Program-made: the position numbers and the translations under genes
Origin: Rhodococcus oryzae
Lineage (GTDB): Bacteria > Actinomycetota > Actinomycetes > Mycobacteriales > Mycobacteriaceae
NCBI RefSeq assembly: GCF_005049235.1
Contig: NZ_SUMD01000008.1
Coordinates: 1 to 64,000 of the forward strand
Length of the DNA stretch: 64,000 nt
Reading direction: 5' to 3'
Notes under the pieces: model-generated
Database searches by the model: none
What the model was told of the DNA's origin: nothing
What the model saw: only the letters and a program-made list of their open reading frames with translations
Part shown: positions 1 through 8,712 of the stretch, piece after piece
Layout of the letters: the number at the start of each line of letters is the position of its first letter
Position numbering within the stretch: the stretch's first letter is position 1

Positions 1-330
1 CGACGGAAGAAGGAAAAGAGCCAGCAAATACCCACACCAAATGGTGTGGAGTACCAAAATTTGGCACTGACATTCATCGGCACACTGTTGAGTTCTCAAA
101 GAACACGCACACACCATCACCACCAAGAAACTCGTTCTCGGCCGCTCCGGGGCAACTGTTCCAGCCTATCTCATCGAGCAGACCCGGTCAAAACCGGCCC
201 CGCCACACCAAGAAGGCAGTGAAGCGCAGCCGATCGAAACCGGCTACAAACTTCGGGATTGCCAGGCGCCTGACGTCCAACCTCGTGTCCCGCGCCTCTC
301 GGCCGGGTCGGTGTCCGTGTCGCTCTGACT
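1..330 (-). other. rRNA operon leader; 16S gene lies off the left edge
   Basis: Read on the minus strand this is an untranslated leader that follows a strong promoter and runs out of the window to the left. It carries a GTTCTTTGAGAACT block (rc of 91-104) followed by a conserved-looking stretch, features I associate with rrn leaders and spacers of Rhodococcus-like actinobacteria. A perfect hairpin CCACACC-aaat-GGTGTGG sits at 32-49. No protein gene is credible here. It could instead be a 16S-23S spacer, but the promoter at 337-365 favours the leader. Confidence 0.65.
91..104 (-). promoter_or_regulatory. boxA-like antitermination element in rrn leader
   Basis: The minus-strand sequence GTTCTTTGAGAACT resembles rrn boxA (E. 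coli core TGCTCTTTAACA) and is also a small dyad (GTTCT-ttg-AGAAC). Known rrn boxA elements load NusB/NusE to stop premature termination of rRNA transcription. Assignment is by motif and context only. Confidence 0.5.
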
Positions 331-336
331 CGACAA

Positions 337-365
337 AAGTTACGCGAACAAGAACACAGCGTCAA
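337..365 (-). promoter_or_regulatory. sigma-70-type promoter of the rRNA operon
   Basis: On the minus strand, TTGACG (360-365) and TAACTT (337-342) are separated by exactly 17 bases. Transcription would begin near 330 and run left into the rRNA leader. This is one of the closest matches to a housekeeping promoter in the window. The bases from 366 to 443 hold no other clear feature. Confidence 0.65.
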
Positions 366-443
366 ATCGCCTGGTCAGCGCCATTGGAGAGAATTGGTTT
401 CGCTTGCGCCCCTGCATTCGGAGCGCGCGGATAGCCTGGCGTC

Positions 444-1589
444 ATGCTCCTCGCACCCCGTTATGGACAGGCGACGCTGTCCGACCTCATCCCGTCCGTG
501 CTCGCTCATCTCGGCGTGGCCGGCGAGACGGATCGGATCGGCCTCGATCTCTCGGGCGTCTCGCGTGTCTGTGTGCTGTTGATCGACGGACTAGGCGCCG
601 AGCTGTTGGCGTCACACCCCGAGGCGGCGCCCTTTCTCTCCGCCAGACTCGGCCCCATCCTGACCGCGGGCTTCCCCACCACGACCGCGACCAGCCTCGC
701 CTCGCTGGGCACCGGACTGCCCTCCGGACAGCACGGAGTTGTCGGCTACCTCATCCCCGCGGCCGGGCAGGACCGGTTGATGAATCCGTTGAAGTGGCGC
801 CTGCACGGCGAGGGCCCCCGGGTGGACCTGCTCAAGGAATTGGTGCCCGAGGAGTTTCAGCCGACACCGACCGCTTTCGAGCGTGCCGCCGCGGACGGTA
901 TCTCCGTGTCCAGGGTGGCCCCGCCCTATCAGGGCGGTTCCGGGCTGACCCGCGCCGCGTTGCGCGGTGGCGAGTTCCGACCCAGCTTCTCCCTCGGCGA
1001 CCTGGTCGACGCGTCGGCGAGTGCACTCCGACTGGGTACCCGATCCCTGGTCTACGCCTATCACGGTGAATTGGACCTGACCGGGCATGCCAGGGGTCCG
1101 GCATCGGCCGCGTGGGCCCTGGAGCTGGCGCAGGTCGACCTGATGGCGCGCCAGCTCGCGGAGCGGCTGCCGAGCGACGGCGCGCTGATCGTCACCGCCG
1201 ACCACGGCATGGTCGAGGTGCGATCCCCCGTCGACATCGACACGTCTCCCGAATTGACAGAGGGCGTCCGTCTGATCGGCGGCGAGCCCCGGGCCCGCCA
1301 CGTCTATACGGACGACGGCGCGGCCGACCAGGTCGTCGCGTCCTGGCGGGACCGCCTCGGTGACGAGTTCGCGGTGCTGACCCGCGCGGAGGCAATCGAC
1401 AACGGCTGGTTCGGTCCGACTGTCTCCCCCGCAGCCACCGAACGGATCGGTGACGTGATCGCGATAGCCCGCGGATCGAGCGCGCTGATCCGGACCGGCG
1501 CCGAGCCGCTCCAGTCCATGCTCATCGGTCACCACGGATCACTCACCTCCGCCGAGCTACACGTGCCACTGCTGGTGTTCCGGGGGTAA
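444..1589 (+). CDS. alkaline-phosphatase-fold phosphodiesterase / nucleotide pyrophosphatase family protein
   Basis: This 381-residue protein belongs to the type I phosphodiesterase/nucleotide pyrophosphatase group of the alkaline phosphatase superfamily. It shows a first metal aspartate in LLIDGLG (Asp48), the nucleophile loop FPTTTATS (77-84), a metal pair in HGELDLTGH (207-215), TADHGM (Asp253, His254) and a late GHHGS histidine. No signal peptide is visible, so it is probably cytoplasmic. The substrate cannot be told from sequence. A TAGCCT box at 432-437 lies six bases before the ATG, which suggests a leaderless transcript. Confidence 0.8.
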   Translation: MLLAPRYGQATLSDLIPSVLAHLGVAGETDRIGLDLSGVSRVCVLLIDGLGAELLASHPEAAPFLSARLGPILTAGFPTTTATSLASLGTGLPSGQHGVVGYLIPAAGQDRLMNPLKWRLHGEGPRVDLLKELVPEEFQPTPTAFERAAADGISVSRVAPPYQGGSGLTRAALRGGEFRPSFSLGDLVDASASALRLGTRSLVYAYHGELDLTGHARGPASAAWALELAQVDLMARQLAERLPSDGALIVTADHGMVEVRSPVDIDTSPELTEGVRLIGGEPRARHVYTDDGAADQVVASWRDRLGDEFAVLTRAEAIDNGWFGPTVSPAATERIGDVIAIARGSSALIRTGAEPLQSMLIGHHGSLTSAELHVPLLVFRG

Positions 1590-1655
1590 TCGGCCGGCCC
1601 GTCGCGGGTTCCGCATCGGGGGTACCCCTAAGCCAGACATCTCCGACATCGGAGT

Positions 1656-1685
1656 CGGCTACTACCTCGGACCAGGCAGTAGCCG
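1656..1685. terminator. hairpin between convergent genes
   Basis: CGGCTACT (1656-1663) pairs perfectly with AGTAGCCG (1678-1685) across a 14-base loop. It lies between the ends of the converging phosphodiesterase and LacI genes. There is no T-run, so a terminator role is an inference from position. Confidence 0.35.
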
Positions 1686-1724
1686 GACTTTGGCCACGCG
1701 GAACTCCGCCAGGTACCGAGCCGG

Positions 1725-2813
1725 TCAGGCGGGCGGCGGCGCCGCGGTGTGACCGCGCACCAGTTCGGTGTCGAGCATCTCGACGGTGGCCACACCGGAA
1801 TGTGAGGGCGTCAGGAGCAGCGCCCCCGCCCGCCTGCCCTTTTCCTCCGCGGGCTGACGGACCGTCGTCAGGCCCTCGCGCAGCGCCTCGTCGACGCCGT
1901 CGAATCCGGTGATCGACAGCTGGCCCGGCACATCGATGCCGCGCCACCTCGCAAAGTCCAGGGCACCGAGCGCCAACACATCTGTGGTGCACAGCAGCGC
2001 GGTGATCCGTGGATTGGTCGCGAGCGCCTGCTCGGCCGCCGAGTGACCTGACCGGGAGCTGTGCTCCGCGCGCTCGATCACGGTCAACGATCGCGGGTCC
2101 AGCCCGGCGGAGGCAAGGGCGTCGCGCACCCCGGCGATCCGTTCGCGCTGGACGTGGAATTTCGGTGAATCGAGCCGGTCGGAGCCCGCCACACCGTCCC
2201 GCTGGTCCCGGCCGAGCCTCATGCAGATCACGCCGATGTCCTTGTGCCCCAACGACAACAGATAGTCGGCGATCTTGCGCATCGCGCCTCGATCGTCGAT
2301 CCCGACCAGCGAGGCGCCCTCGATCTCGCGCGGCTGGTCGCAGATCACCATCGGCAGGCGGCGCTCGAGAACCGCGGCCAGGTACGGGTCGTCGTCGGCC
2401 ACGGAGTAGACGACGAAACCGTCCACCCCGGCCTGCTGCACCACGGCTGCGGACTGGACGTCGTCACGCCCCGGCCCGGCCGGGATCAGCAACAGTCCCT
2501 CCCCCGCCGCCTCACAGGACTCGGCCAGACCGGCCAGGAAACTCATCGCGGCCGGGTCACGGAAGGAGTAGCTCAACGCCTCGGTGAGCAGCAGGCCGAC
2601 CGCACCCGCCTTGCGGGTGCGCAGCGAGCGCGCGACCGGGTCCGGGCCGGGGTAACCGCGCCGCTTGGCCGCCTCGAGCACCCGTTCACGGAGTTCGGTC
2701 GACAGCTGATCGGGCCGGTTGTAGGCGTTCGAGACCGTCGTCCGGGAGACCTTGAGCTCCGCCGCGAGGGACGCCAGCGTCGCCTGACGGCGCGGATGAC
2801 GGGACCTGGGCAT
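1725..2813 (-). CDS. LacI-family transcriptional regulator
   Basis: A 362-residue regulator with an N-terminal LacI helix-turn-helix (ATLASLAAELKVSRTTVSNA, residues about 10-29) and the hinge motif RRGY, followed by a periplasmic-binding-protein-like effector domain. The ATG at 2813 is preferred over in-frame upstream codons because TACCGT (2820-2825) lies six bases before it, giving a leaderless start. It is divergent from the zinc importer, but the operator there is Zur-like, so control of that operon by this protein is not implied. Its ligand is unknown; the family mostly binds sugars or nucleosides. Confidence 0.85.
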   Translation of the reverse strand: MPRSRHPRRQATLASLAAELKVSRTTVSNAYNRPDQLSTELRERVLEAAKRRGYPGPDPVARSLRTRKAGAVGLLLTEALSYSFRDPAAMSFLAGLAESCEAAGEGLLLIPAGPGRDDVQSAAVVQQAGVDGFVVYSVADDDPYLAAVLERRLPMVICDQPREIEGASLVGIDDRGAMRKIADYLLSLGHKDIGVICMRLGRDQRDGVAGSDRLDSPKFHVQRERIAGVRDALASAGLDPRSLTVIERAEHSSRSGHSAAEQALATNPRITALLCTTDVLALGALDFARWRGIDVPGQLSITGFDGVDEALREGLTTVRQPAEEKGRRAGALLLTPSHSGVATVEMLDTELVRGHTAAPPPA

Positions 2814-2863
2814 AACGGGACGGTACGCAATGCCGGGAGTGACCGTCAGCACGCCCCCTCCAA

Positions 2864-2892
2864 TGTACAACGGAAACGATTTCCATTAGTAT
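2864..2892 (+). promoter_or_regulatory. znu promoter with a Zur-like box in its spacer
   Basis: TGTACA (2864-2869) and TAGTAT (2887-2892) form a promoter with a 17-base spacer, and the predicted start is at the znuA ATG (2900). The spacer holds the dyad GGAAA-cga-TTTCC (2872-2884). Read on the minus strand it is ATGGAAATCGTTTCC, close to actinobacterial Zur boxes. Zinc-loaded Zur bound here would occlude RNA polymerase, so the importer should be on when zinc is scarce. Confidence 0.65.
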
Positions 2893-2899
2893 CTAGGCC

Positions 2900-3976
2900 A
2901 TGCCCAAGGGAGATCTGACGCCGCTCACCGCCCCGACCCGGCGCCGCTCGGCGTTCACCATTGCCGGCCTGGCGCTCGTTGGGGCACTGACCCTCGCCGC
3001 CTGCTCGTCCGACCCGGACGCAGGCGCAGGCACCCCACTCGCCAACGGGCAGCGCGCCAATATCGTCGCCTCCACCGACGTCTGGGGCTCGGTGGCCGCG
3101 GCCGTCGCGGGCGACCGGGCCGACGTCACGTCGATCATCGACGACGCGTTCGCCGACCCGCACTCGTTCGAGGCCAGCCCAAGGGACGCCGCCGCCATCA
3201 CCGATGCCGACCTGGTCGTCTACAACGGCGGCGGCTACGACGAGTTCATCGACGACGTCCTCGCAGGCACACCGGGCAAGCGGACCGTCGATGCGTTCGC
3301 CCTGTACGGCACCGATTCGGACCTTCACGGCGACCACGATCACGTGGCCGAGGCCGCTGCCGCCCCGGCAGGCGCCACGACCGCCCCCGCGGAACCCGCT
3401 GCCGCTGAGCACGACTCGCACGACGGCCACGACCACGACCACGGCGGCGTGAACGAGCATGTCTGGTACGACACCCCGACCGTGGACGCCGTCGCCAAGC
3501 AGATCGCCGCCGAACTCGGCGCGATCGACCCCACCAACGCCGCCGCGTACACCGCCAACGCAGCGACCTTCCATGAACAACTGCACGCCGTCACGGCCAT
3601 CACCGATTCGATCGCCGCCGGGCATCCGCAGGCGCCGGTCGCACAGACCGAGCCGATCGCGCACTACCTGCTGGTGGCGACCGACCTCAGGGACGAGACG
3701 CCGCAGGACTTCACGAAGGCCATCGAGGACGGCAACGATCCGCCGCCCGCGGCCGTCGCCGCGACGCGGGATCTGCTCGCCGACAAGAAGGTGAAGGTCC
3801 TGATCTACAACAGCCAGACGCAGGACAAGGCGACCCAGAACATCCGTGAAGCCGCCGAATCGGCTGGCATCCCGGTCGTCGAAGTCACCGAGACCCTGCC
3901 CGACGGGTTCGACTACATTCAGTGGCAGACCCGCACCGCCGAATCGCTCGCTGCGGCCCTGAACGCCGCCCACTGA
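2900..3976 (+). CDS. znuA: zinc ABC transporter substrate-binding lipoprotein (ZnuA/AztC-like)
   Basis: A 358-residue cluster A-I metal-binding protein. The signal sequence ends in the lipobox LAAC (Cys35), so it is membrane-anchored outside the cell. Likely metal ligands include His88 in DPHSFE and His187 in NEHVWYD. Between them, residues 143-181 form a His/Asp-rich loop (HGDHDH, HDSHDGHDHDHGG) typical of zinc-specific family members. It is the first gene of an operon with the ATPase and permease. The transcript is probably leaderless, because the -10 box ends seven bases before the ATG. Manganese is possible, but the loop and the Zur-like box argue for zinc. Confidence 0.88.
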   Translation: MPKGDLTPLTAPTRRRSAFTIAGLALVGALTLAACSSDPDAGAGTPLANGQRANIVASTDVWGSVAAAVAGDRADVTSIIDDAFADPHSFEASPRDAAAITDADLVVYNGGGYDEFIDDVLAGTPGKRTVDAFALYGTDSDLHGDHDHVAEAAAAPAGATTAPAEPAAAEHDSHDGHDHDHGGVNEHVWYDTPTVDAVAKQIAAELGAIDPTNAAAYTANAATFHEQLHAVTAITDSIAAGHPQAPVAQTEPIAHYLLVATDLRDETPQDFTKAIEDGNDPPPAAVAATRDLLADKKVKVLIYNSQTQDKATQNIREAAESAGIPVVEVTETLPDGFDYIQWQTRTAESLAAALNAAH

Positions 3977-4055
3977 GAACCGCGCGCCGAAGAAGAATCC
4001 ACCGGTCACGCGTACCGGCAACGAGCCGCGTGACAACCAGACCCGGAATGGCCCC

Positions 4056-4916
4056 GTGACCCACCCTGCCCCCGACGCACCGAGCGTCAGCCGAACACCC
4101 GCCGTCGAACTGAGAGGCGCCCGGCTGGCCTACGGCGACCGCACGCTGTGGTCCGGACTGGACCTGAGCGTCGAGCAGGGCGAGTTCATCGCGGTCCTCG
4201 GCCCCAACGGGTCCGGCAAGACCTCGCTCCTGAAGGTCCTGCTCGGCCAGCTCCCCCTGTCCGAGGGCACCGCCACGATCGCGGGAACGCCTGCCCGGAC
4301 CGGGAACTCACACGTCGGATACGTGCCGCAGCAGAAGACGATGGACGAGGGCCTGCCGCTGCGCGGGCGCGACCTGGTCGGGCTCGGCGTCGACGGCCAC
4401 CGCTGGGGCACCGGGTTCCGCTCCCGCCGTTCCCGCCGGATCATCGTCGATGCCGCCATCGACCAGGTGGGCGCCCGGGCCTTCGCCGATGCGCCGGTCG
4501 GCTCGCTGTCCGGCGGCGAGCAGCAGCGACTGCGGGTCGCGCAGGCCCTGGTCGGCGATCCCAAGGTGCTGCTCTGCGACGAGCCGCTGCTCAGCCTGGA
4601 CCTGGCCAACCAGCATCGGGTCTCCGACCTGATCAATCAGCGCCGGCTCGGTCACGACACGGCCGTGCTGTTCGTCACCCACGAGATCAACCCGATCCTG
4701 CCGCTGGTCGACCGGGTGCTGTACCTGGTCGACGGGCGGTTCCGGATCGGGACGGCCGCCGAGGTGATGACCTCGGAGGTGCTCTCCGAGCTGTACCAGA
4801 CGGACGTCGAGGTGCTGCATGTGCGCGGACGGCTCGTCGTCGTCGGCACCGGCGACGCCATCGACGCGCTCGGTTCCACGGGCGCCGACGGAATCCACCA
4901 CGAGGCGCACGAATGA
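4056..4916 (+). CDS. znuC: zinc ABC transporter ATP-binding protein
   Basis: A 286-residue ABC ATPase with Walker A GPNGSGKTSLLK, signature LSGGEQQRLRVAQAL, Walker B LLCDEPLLSLD and the switch histidine in VTHE. It powers uptake through the permease encoded next door. It starts with GTG about 80 bases after znuA, and its stop overlaps the permease start (ATGA), so the two are translationally coupled. The first 20 residues, before the ABC fold, are a Pro/Ser-rich extension without recognised function. Confidence 0.88.
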   Translation: MTHPAPDAPSVSRTPAVELRGARLAYGDRTLWSGLDLSVEQGEFIAVLGPNGSGKTSLLKVLLGQLPLSEGTATIAGTPARTGNSHVGYVPQQKTMDEGLPLRGRDLVGLGVDGHRWGTGFRSRRSRRIIVDAAIDQVGARAFADAPVGSLSGGEQQRLRVAQALVGDPKVLLCDEPLLSLDLANQHRVSDLINQRRLGHDTAVLFVTHEINPILPLVDRVLYLVDGRFRIGTAAEVMTSEVLSELYQTDVEVLHVRGRLVVVGTGDAIDALGSTGADGIHHEAHE

Positions 4917-5791
4917 ACGAGAAGCTCGCAGACACGTTTTCGAAGATGTTCGACTGGCAGGCCACCATCGACCTGCTGCAGTACGACTTCGTCCAGCAGG
5001 CCCTGCTCGCCGCGGCCATCCTGGGCCTGCTCGCGGGTGCGATCGGACCGCTGATCATCAGCAGGCAGATGTCGTTCGCGGTGCACGGCACCAGCGAGCT
5101 GTCACTGACCGGTGCCTCCGCCGCGCTGCTGGCCGGGATCAGTGTCGGACTCGGCGCCATCGTCGGCTCGGTGTTCGCCGCCGTGTTGTTCGCGCTGCTC
5201 GGATCCAAAGTGCGCGAACGGGACTCGGTGATCGGCGTGGTCCTCTCGTTCGGCCTCGGCCTGTCGGTGCTGTTCATGTGGCTGTATCCGGGACGCACCG
5301 GCACCAGCTTCTCGCTGCTGGTCGGCCAGATCGTCGGGGTGGGCAACAGCGGCCTGCAGCTGCTGCTGGTGTGCGCGGTACTGGTGCTGGCGGTGCTGGT
5401 CGTGGTGTACCGGCCGCTCCTGTTCGCGAGCACCGATCCGGACGTCGCGCGGGCCCGCGGCGTTCCGGTCCGGGCGCTGTCCATCGTGTTCGCGGTGCTG
5501 GTCGGCGTCGCCGCGGCGCTCGGCGTGCAGATCGTCGGCGCGCTGCTGGTGCTCTCACTGCTGATCACCCCCGCGGCCGCCGCGGCCAGGATCACCTCGA
5601 GCCCGCTCAAGACGACGCTGTTCTCGATCCTGTTCGCCGAGATCGCCGCGGTCGGCGGCATCCTGCTGTCGCTGGCCCCAGGCGTGCCGGTGTCCAGTTT
5701 CGTCACCACCATCTCGTTCGTGATCTACCTGGCCTGCCGGGCGATCGGGTCGCGTAGCGGCAGCACCGGACGGGTCGCGGTCCCGGCCTGA
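4913..5791 (+). CDS. znuB: zinc ABC transporter permease
   Basis: A 292-residue integral membrane protein of the ABC-3 metal permease family with about eight hydrophobic segments. [18 protein letters not shown] near residue 45 is the family's first conserved loop, and [20 protein letters not shown] the late conserved stretch. The ATG at 4913 overlaps the ATPase stop codon, which fixes the start; the frame is open far upstream but that part is out-of-frame znuC. It completes the importer. Confidence 0.88.
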   Translation: MNEKLADTFSKMFDWQATIDLLQYDFVQQALLAAAILGLLAGAIGPLIISRQMSFAVHGTSELSLTGASAALLAGISVGLGAIVGSVFAAVLFALLGSKVRERDSVIGVVLSFGLGLSVLFMWLYPGRTGTSFSLLVGQIVGVGNSGLQLLLVCAVLVLAVLVVVYRPLLFASTDPDVARARGVPVRALSIVFAVLVGVAAALGVQIVGALLVLSLLITPAAAAARITSSPLKTTLFSILFAEIAAVGGILLSLAPGVPVSSFVTTISFVIYLACRAIGSRSGSTGRVAVPA

Positions 5792-5820
5792 GTCCACGCC
5801 GCGAACTAGGATCGAAGGCC

Positions 5821-6579
5821 GTGGCATCCATCGACCTCAACAGCGACCTCGGCGAGAGCTTCGGCGCCTGGCGGCTCGGCGACGACGAGGCCATGCTTGC
5901 CCTGGTGACCAGCGCGAATGTCGCGTGCGGGTTCCACGCGGGTGATCCGACCACACTGCTGAACACCTGCCGGTCCGCGGCGCAGCGGACCGTGCGGATC
6001 GGCGCGCAGGTCGGCTATCGGGACCTGGCCGGTTTCGGGCGGCGGTTCATCGACATCGCCCCCGCGGACCTGACCGCGGACGTGATCTATCAGATCGGCG
6101 GCCTCGACGCCCTCGCGCAGACCGTCGGCTCAGCCGTCGCCTACGTCAAACCCCATGGCGCCCTGTACAACGCGATCGTGCACCACCGCGAGCAGGCCCG
6201 CGCCGTCGTCGCGGCCGTGGTCGCGTACGACCCCACGCTCCCGGTGCTCGGCCTGCCGGGTTCGGTCTTCCTGGCGGAGGCGGAGTCCGCCGGCCTGCGC
6301 ACTGTGGCAGAGGCATTCGCCGACCGCGGATACACCCCGACCGGCGAGCTGGTGCCCCGCGGACTGCCAGGCGCGATGCTCTCGGACCCGGAGTCCGTCG
6401 CCGCGCGGGTGCTGCGGATGGTCGAGCACGCGGAGATCGAGGCCGTCGACGGCACGGTTCTGGCCTCGCCTGCCGAATCCGTCTGCGTGCACGGGGATTC
6501 GCCGTCGGCGGTCGCGATGGCCGCCGCCATCCGCGCGCGACTCGACGACGCGGGCGTGCGCGTGGAGCCGTTCGTCTGA
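5821..6579 (+). CDS. pxpA: 5-oxoprolinase subunit A (LamB/YcsF family)
   Basis: A 252-residue protein with the family marks [11 protein letters not shown] (residues 5-15), [12 protein letters not shown] and [10 protein letters not shown]. PxpA acts with PxpB and PxpC to hydrolyse 5-oxoproline (pyroglutamate) to glutamate at the cost of ATP, a housekeeping repair step. GTG start with TAGGAT at 5807-5812 just upstream. It is coupled to pxpB by a one-base stop-start overlap (TGATG), but pxpC is displaced almost 3 kb downstream. Confidence 0.9.
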   Translation: MASIDLNSDLGESFGAWRLGDDEAMLALVTSANVACGFHAGDPTTLLNTCRSAAQRTVRIGAQVGYRDLAGFGRRFIDIAPADLTADVIYQIGGLDALAQTVGSAVAYVKPHGALYNAIVHHREQARAVVAAVVAYDPTLPVLGLPGSVFLAEAESAGLRTVAEAFADRGYTPTGELVPRGLPGAMLSDPESVAARVLRMVEHAEIEAVDGTVLASPAESVCVHGDSPSAVAMAAAIRARLDDAGVRVEPFV

Positions 6580-7190
6580 TGCGCCTGCTGGACGCGGGCG
6601 ACGGCGGGGTGCTCGCCGAGTTCGACGACCTGGACACCGTGCTCGCGCACTACCGGGCGCTGGACTCGAACCGCCCGGCGGGCGTCGTCGACCTGGTCCC
6701 GGCCGCCCGGACGATCCTGGTGCGGTTCGACCCCGGTCGCACCGATCGAGCCCGCATCGCGCGCTGGCTGCGCGAGACCGGTCCGGAGTCCGGAACCTAC
6801 GCGGAGACCGGTGCGCTGGTACGGATTCCCGTTCACTACGACGGCCCGGACCTGGCCGCGGTCGGTGAACTGACGGGCCTCGGTCCGGACGGCGTCGTCG
6901 CGGCGCACACGGGCGGTGATTGGACCGTCGCCTTCGCCGGGTTCGCCCCCGGGTTCGGGTACCTCGTCGGGGGCGATTCCCGGCTGCGGGTACCCCGCCG
7001 GGACGACCCCCGCACCGAGGTGCCCGCGGGCGCGGTCGGGCTGGCGGGCGAGTTCTCCGGCGTCTACCCGCGGAAGTCGCCGGGCGGCTGGCAGCTGATC
7101 GGCCACACCACCGAGCGGATGTGGGACGCCGACCGCGAGCCGCCCGCGCTGCTCCGACCAGGGGACACGGTCCGGTTCGTCGCGGTCTGA
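6579..7190 (+). CDS. pxpB: 5-oxoprolinase subunit B (KipI-like)
   Basis: A 203-residue protein of the carboxyltransferase subdomain C/D (KipI, AHS1) family. The family's conserved core FAGFAPGFGYLVG and VPAGAVGLAGEFSGVYP lie in the second half. It pairs with PxpC to form the ATP-dependent part of 5-oxoprolinase. It overlaps the pxpA stop codon. The usual neighbour pxpC is absent immediately downstream, where a repeated 64-bp element and an exporter gene intervene. Confidence 0.88.
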   Translation: MRLLDAGDGGVLAEFDDLDTVLAHYRALDSNRPAGVVDLVPAARTILVRFDPGRTDRARIARWLRETGPESGTYAETGALVRIPVHYDGPDLAAVGELTGLGPDGVVAAHTGGDWTVAFAGFAPGFGYLVGGDSRLRVPRRDDPRTEVPAGAVGLAGEFSGVYPRKSPGGWQLIGHTTERMWDADREPPALLRPGDTVRFVAV

Positions 7191-7195
7191 GCGGT

Positions 7196-7259
7196 CGCCG
7201 AGTGTGCACCTGCTGACGCGCCTACTCGGCCGATGCGCCGGCAGGTGCACACTCGGCGG
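7196..7259. repeat. 64-bp palindromic element, copy A
   Basis: Perfect 18-bp arms CGCCGAGTGTGCACCTGC (7196-7213) and their complement (7241-7258) enclose a 27-base loop. A second copy lies inverted at 8713-8776 with about 57 of 64 bases identical by eye, including the loop. Conservation of the loop is more than a simple terminator requires, so a REP- or MITE-like repeat is possible. By position, copy A could also end transcription of pxpB and of the facing exporter gene. Confidence 0.75.
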
Positions 7260-7261
7260 GG

Positions 7262-8659
7262 TCAGGGGCGCGGCCGCGTACTGCGCCAGGCGGTCAATAC
7301 ACCGGCGGCGGCGAACGCCGCGAAAAACCCGAACAACAGTCTGGCCGAATCCGCCATCGTCCCGCCGAGATTGACCAGGACGCCCGCCGACGCCGACCCC
7401 ACCGCGTTGGAGACCAACTGCACGGTGTTGATCGCGGCGGCTGCCTTCCCGCCCTCGACCTCGTCGGCCTCGGCGCCCATCGCGAAGGTCGACAGGTGCG
7501 GCCACGCCATGCCGATGCCCGCGCCGCCGAGCACCAGCGCCGCAACCCAGACGCCGATCACCCAGGCCGTCGCACCCTCCCGCTGCGTCGCCGCCGCGAC
7601 GAGGAACCCGATCGTCACCAGGGCGGGGCCCGCGACGACCAGTGCGCGCACCGTCGACCTGCGGGAAGCGCCCGCGCTGGAGATCTCGCCCAGGGTCCAG
7701 CCGACGGCCAGCGCGGCCCCGAGGAATCCCGCCGCCAAGGGCTCGAGGCCGCCCAGCCGCTGACCGAACAGCGGCACAAAGGTCTCGGCGGTCGACGCGA
7801 CCGCCAACAGCCCAAACGTCGCGTAAGTCCACTTCAGGGTGTTGCCGGGGGTGAACGTCACCGCGGGGAGCACCCTGGTGCCCGCGCGGCGCTCGTGCGC
7901 GACGAAGGCGACCAGCAGCGCGACGCCCGCGACCACGCCCAGCGCGGTGAGCGCAACGTTCGTCGCGATGCCCGCCACGCTCACCAGCAGCGCCGCCGCG
8001 GACAGCAGCAGCATCGACACGGCGGGGACGCCGACCCGGGGCCCCTCGATCCGCTCCCCCGTGATGTACCGGGGGACGATCGCCGCGATGCCCGCCGCCA
8101 GCACCGCGAGCACGACGAACGCCAGCCGCCAGGCCCCGAACTGGGCGAACACCCCACCCAGCGCGGGACCAACGAACGTCCCGACGCCCCACATCCCGGA
8201 GACCAGCGCCGAGGCGCGGGCCCACAGATGCTGCGGCAGCGTGGACCGGATCAGCGCGTAGCCCAGCCCGCTGAGCAGCCCGCCGCCGAAGCCCTGCAGG
8301 CCACGGCCCGCCAGCAACACGAACATGTCGGGCGCGGCGGCGCACACCACCGTGCCCGCCGCGAACAACCCGATGGCGGCGAGGTACGCGCCCCGCGGCC
8401 CCGCGACCGCGAGCAGCCGGCTCACCAGCACCGCCGAGATCACCGAGGCGACAAGGAAAATCGTGGTGGCCCACGCGTAGAACCGCGCTCCCCCGATCTC
8501 GTCGACGGCGGACGGGAGCAGGCTGGTGGTCAGGTAGATGTTGATCGCGTACAGCGCGACGCCGCCTGCCAGCACCACCATCGGCCCGAGGTAGTCCGGG
8601 CCGAGCAGCTGCCGCCAGCCGCGGTCGAGCCGAGTGGTCGTGGTGTCGGTCGGCGCCAT
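7262..8659 (-). CDS. MFS drug-efflux-type transporter
   Basis: A 465-residue major facilitator superfamily protein with about 12-14 hydrophobic segments. The early helix ends DEIGGARFYAWATTIFLVAS, and a LSRLLAVAGPRG loop lies where family motif A occurs. Exporters of this type usually pump small toxic molecules out by proton antiport; the substrate is unknown. The ATG at 8659 is seven bases after a -10 box in a promoter with a SoxR-like operator, so it may respond to redox-active compounds. The gene is bracketed by inverted copies of a 64-bp repeat and splits the pxp genes, hinting at later insertion. Confidence 0.82.
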   Translation of the reverse strand: MAPTDTTTTRLDRGWRQLLGPDYLGPMVVLAGGVALYAINIYLTTSLLPSAVDEIGGARFYAWATTIFLVASVISAVLVSRLLAVAGPRGAYLAAIGLFAAGTVVCAAAPDMFVLLAGRGLQGFGGGLLSGLGYALIRSTLPQHLWARASALVSGMWGVGTFVGPALGGVFAQFGAWRLAFVVLAVLAAGIAAIVPRYITGERIEGPRVGVPAVSMLLLSAAALLVSVAGIATNVALTALGVVAGVALLVAFVAHERRAGTRVLPAVTFTPGNTLKWTYATFGLLAVASTAETFVPLFGQRLGGLEPLAAGFLGAALAVGWTLGEISSAGASRRSTVRALVVAGPALVTIGFLVAAATQREGATAWVIGVWVAALVLGGAGIGMAWPHLSTFAMGAEADEVEGGKAAAAINTVQLVSNAVGSASAGVLVNLGGTMADSARLLFGFFAAFAAAGVLTAWRSTRPRP

Positions 8660-8666
8660 GACTACC

Positions 8667-8697
8667 AGGCTAAGACCTCAAGCGCAGTCGAGGTCAA
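8667..8697 (-). promoter_or_regulatory. promoter with SoxR/MerR-type operator for the MFS gene
   Basis: Read on the minus strand, TTGACC (8692-8697) and TAGCCT (8667-8672) are 19 bases apart, the long spacer typical of MerR-family control. The spacer carries the dyad GACCTC (8674-8679) and GAGGTC (8690-8695), similar to the known SoxR target pattern CCTCAAG-N-CTTGAGG. The transcript would start at the ATG. No soxR gene is in the window. Confidence 0.55.
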
Positions 8698-8712
8698 GGC
8701 GCAGAGTGGCCC

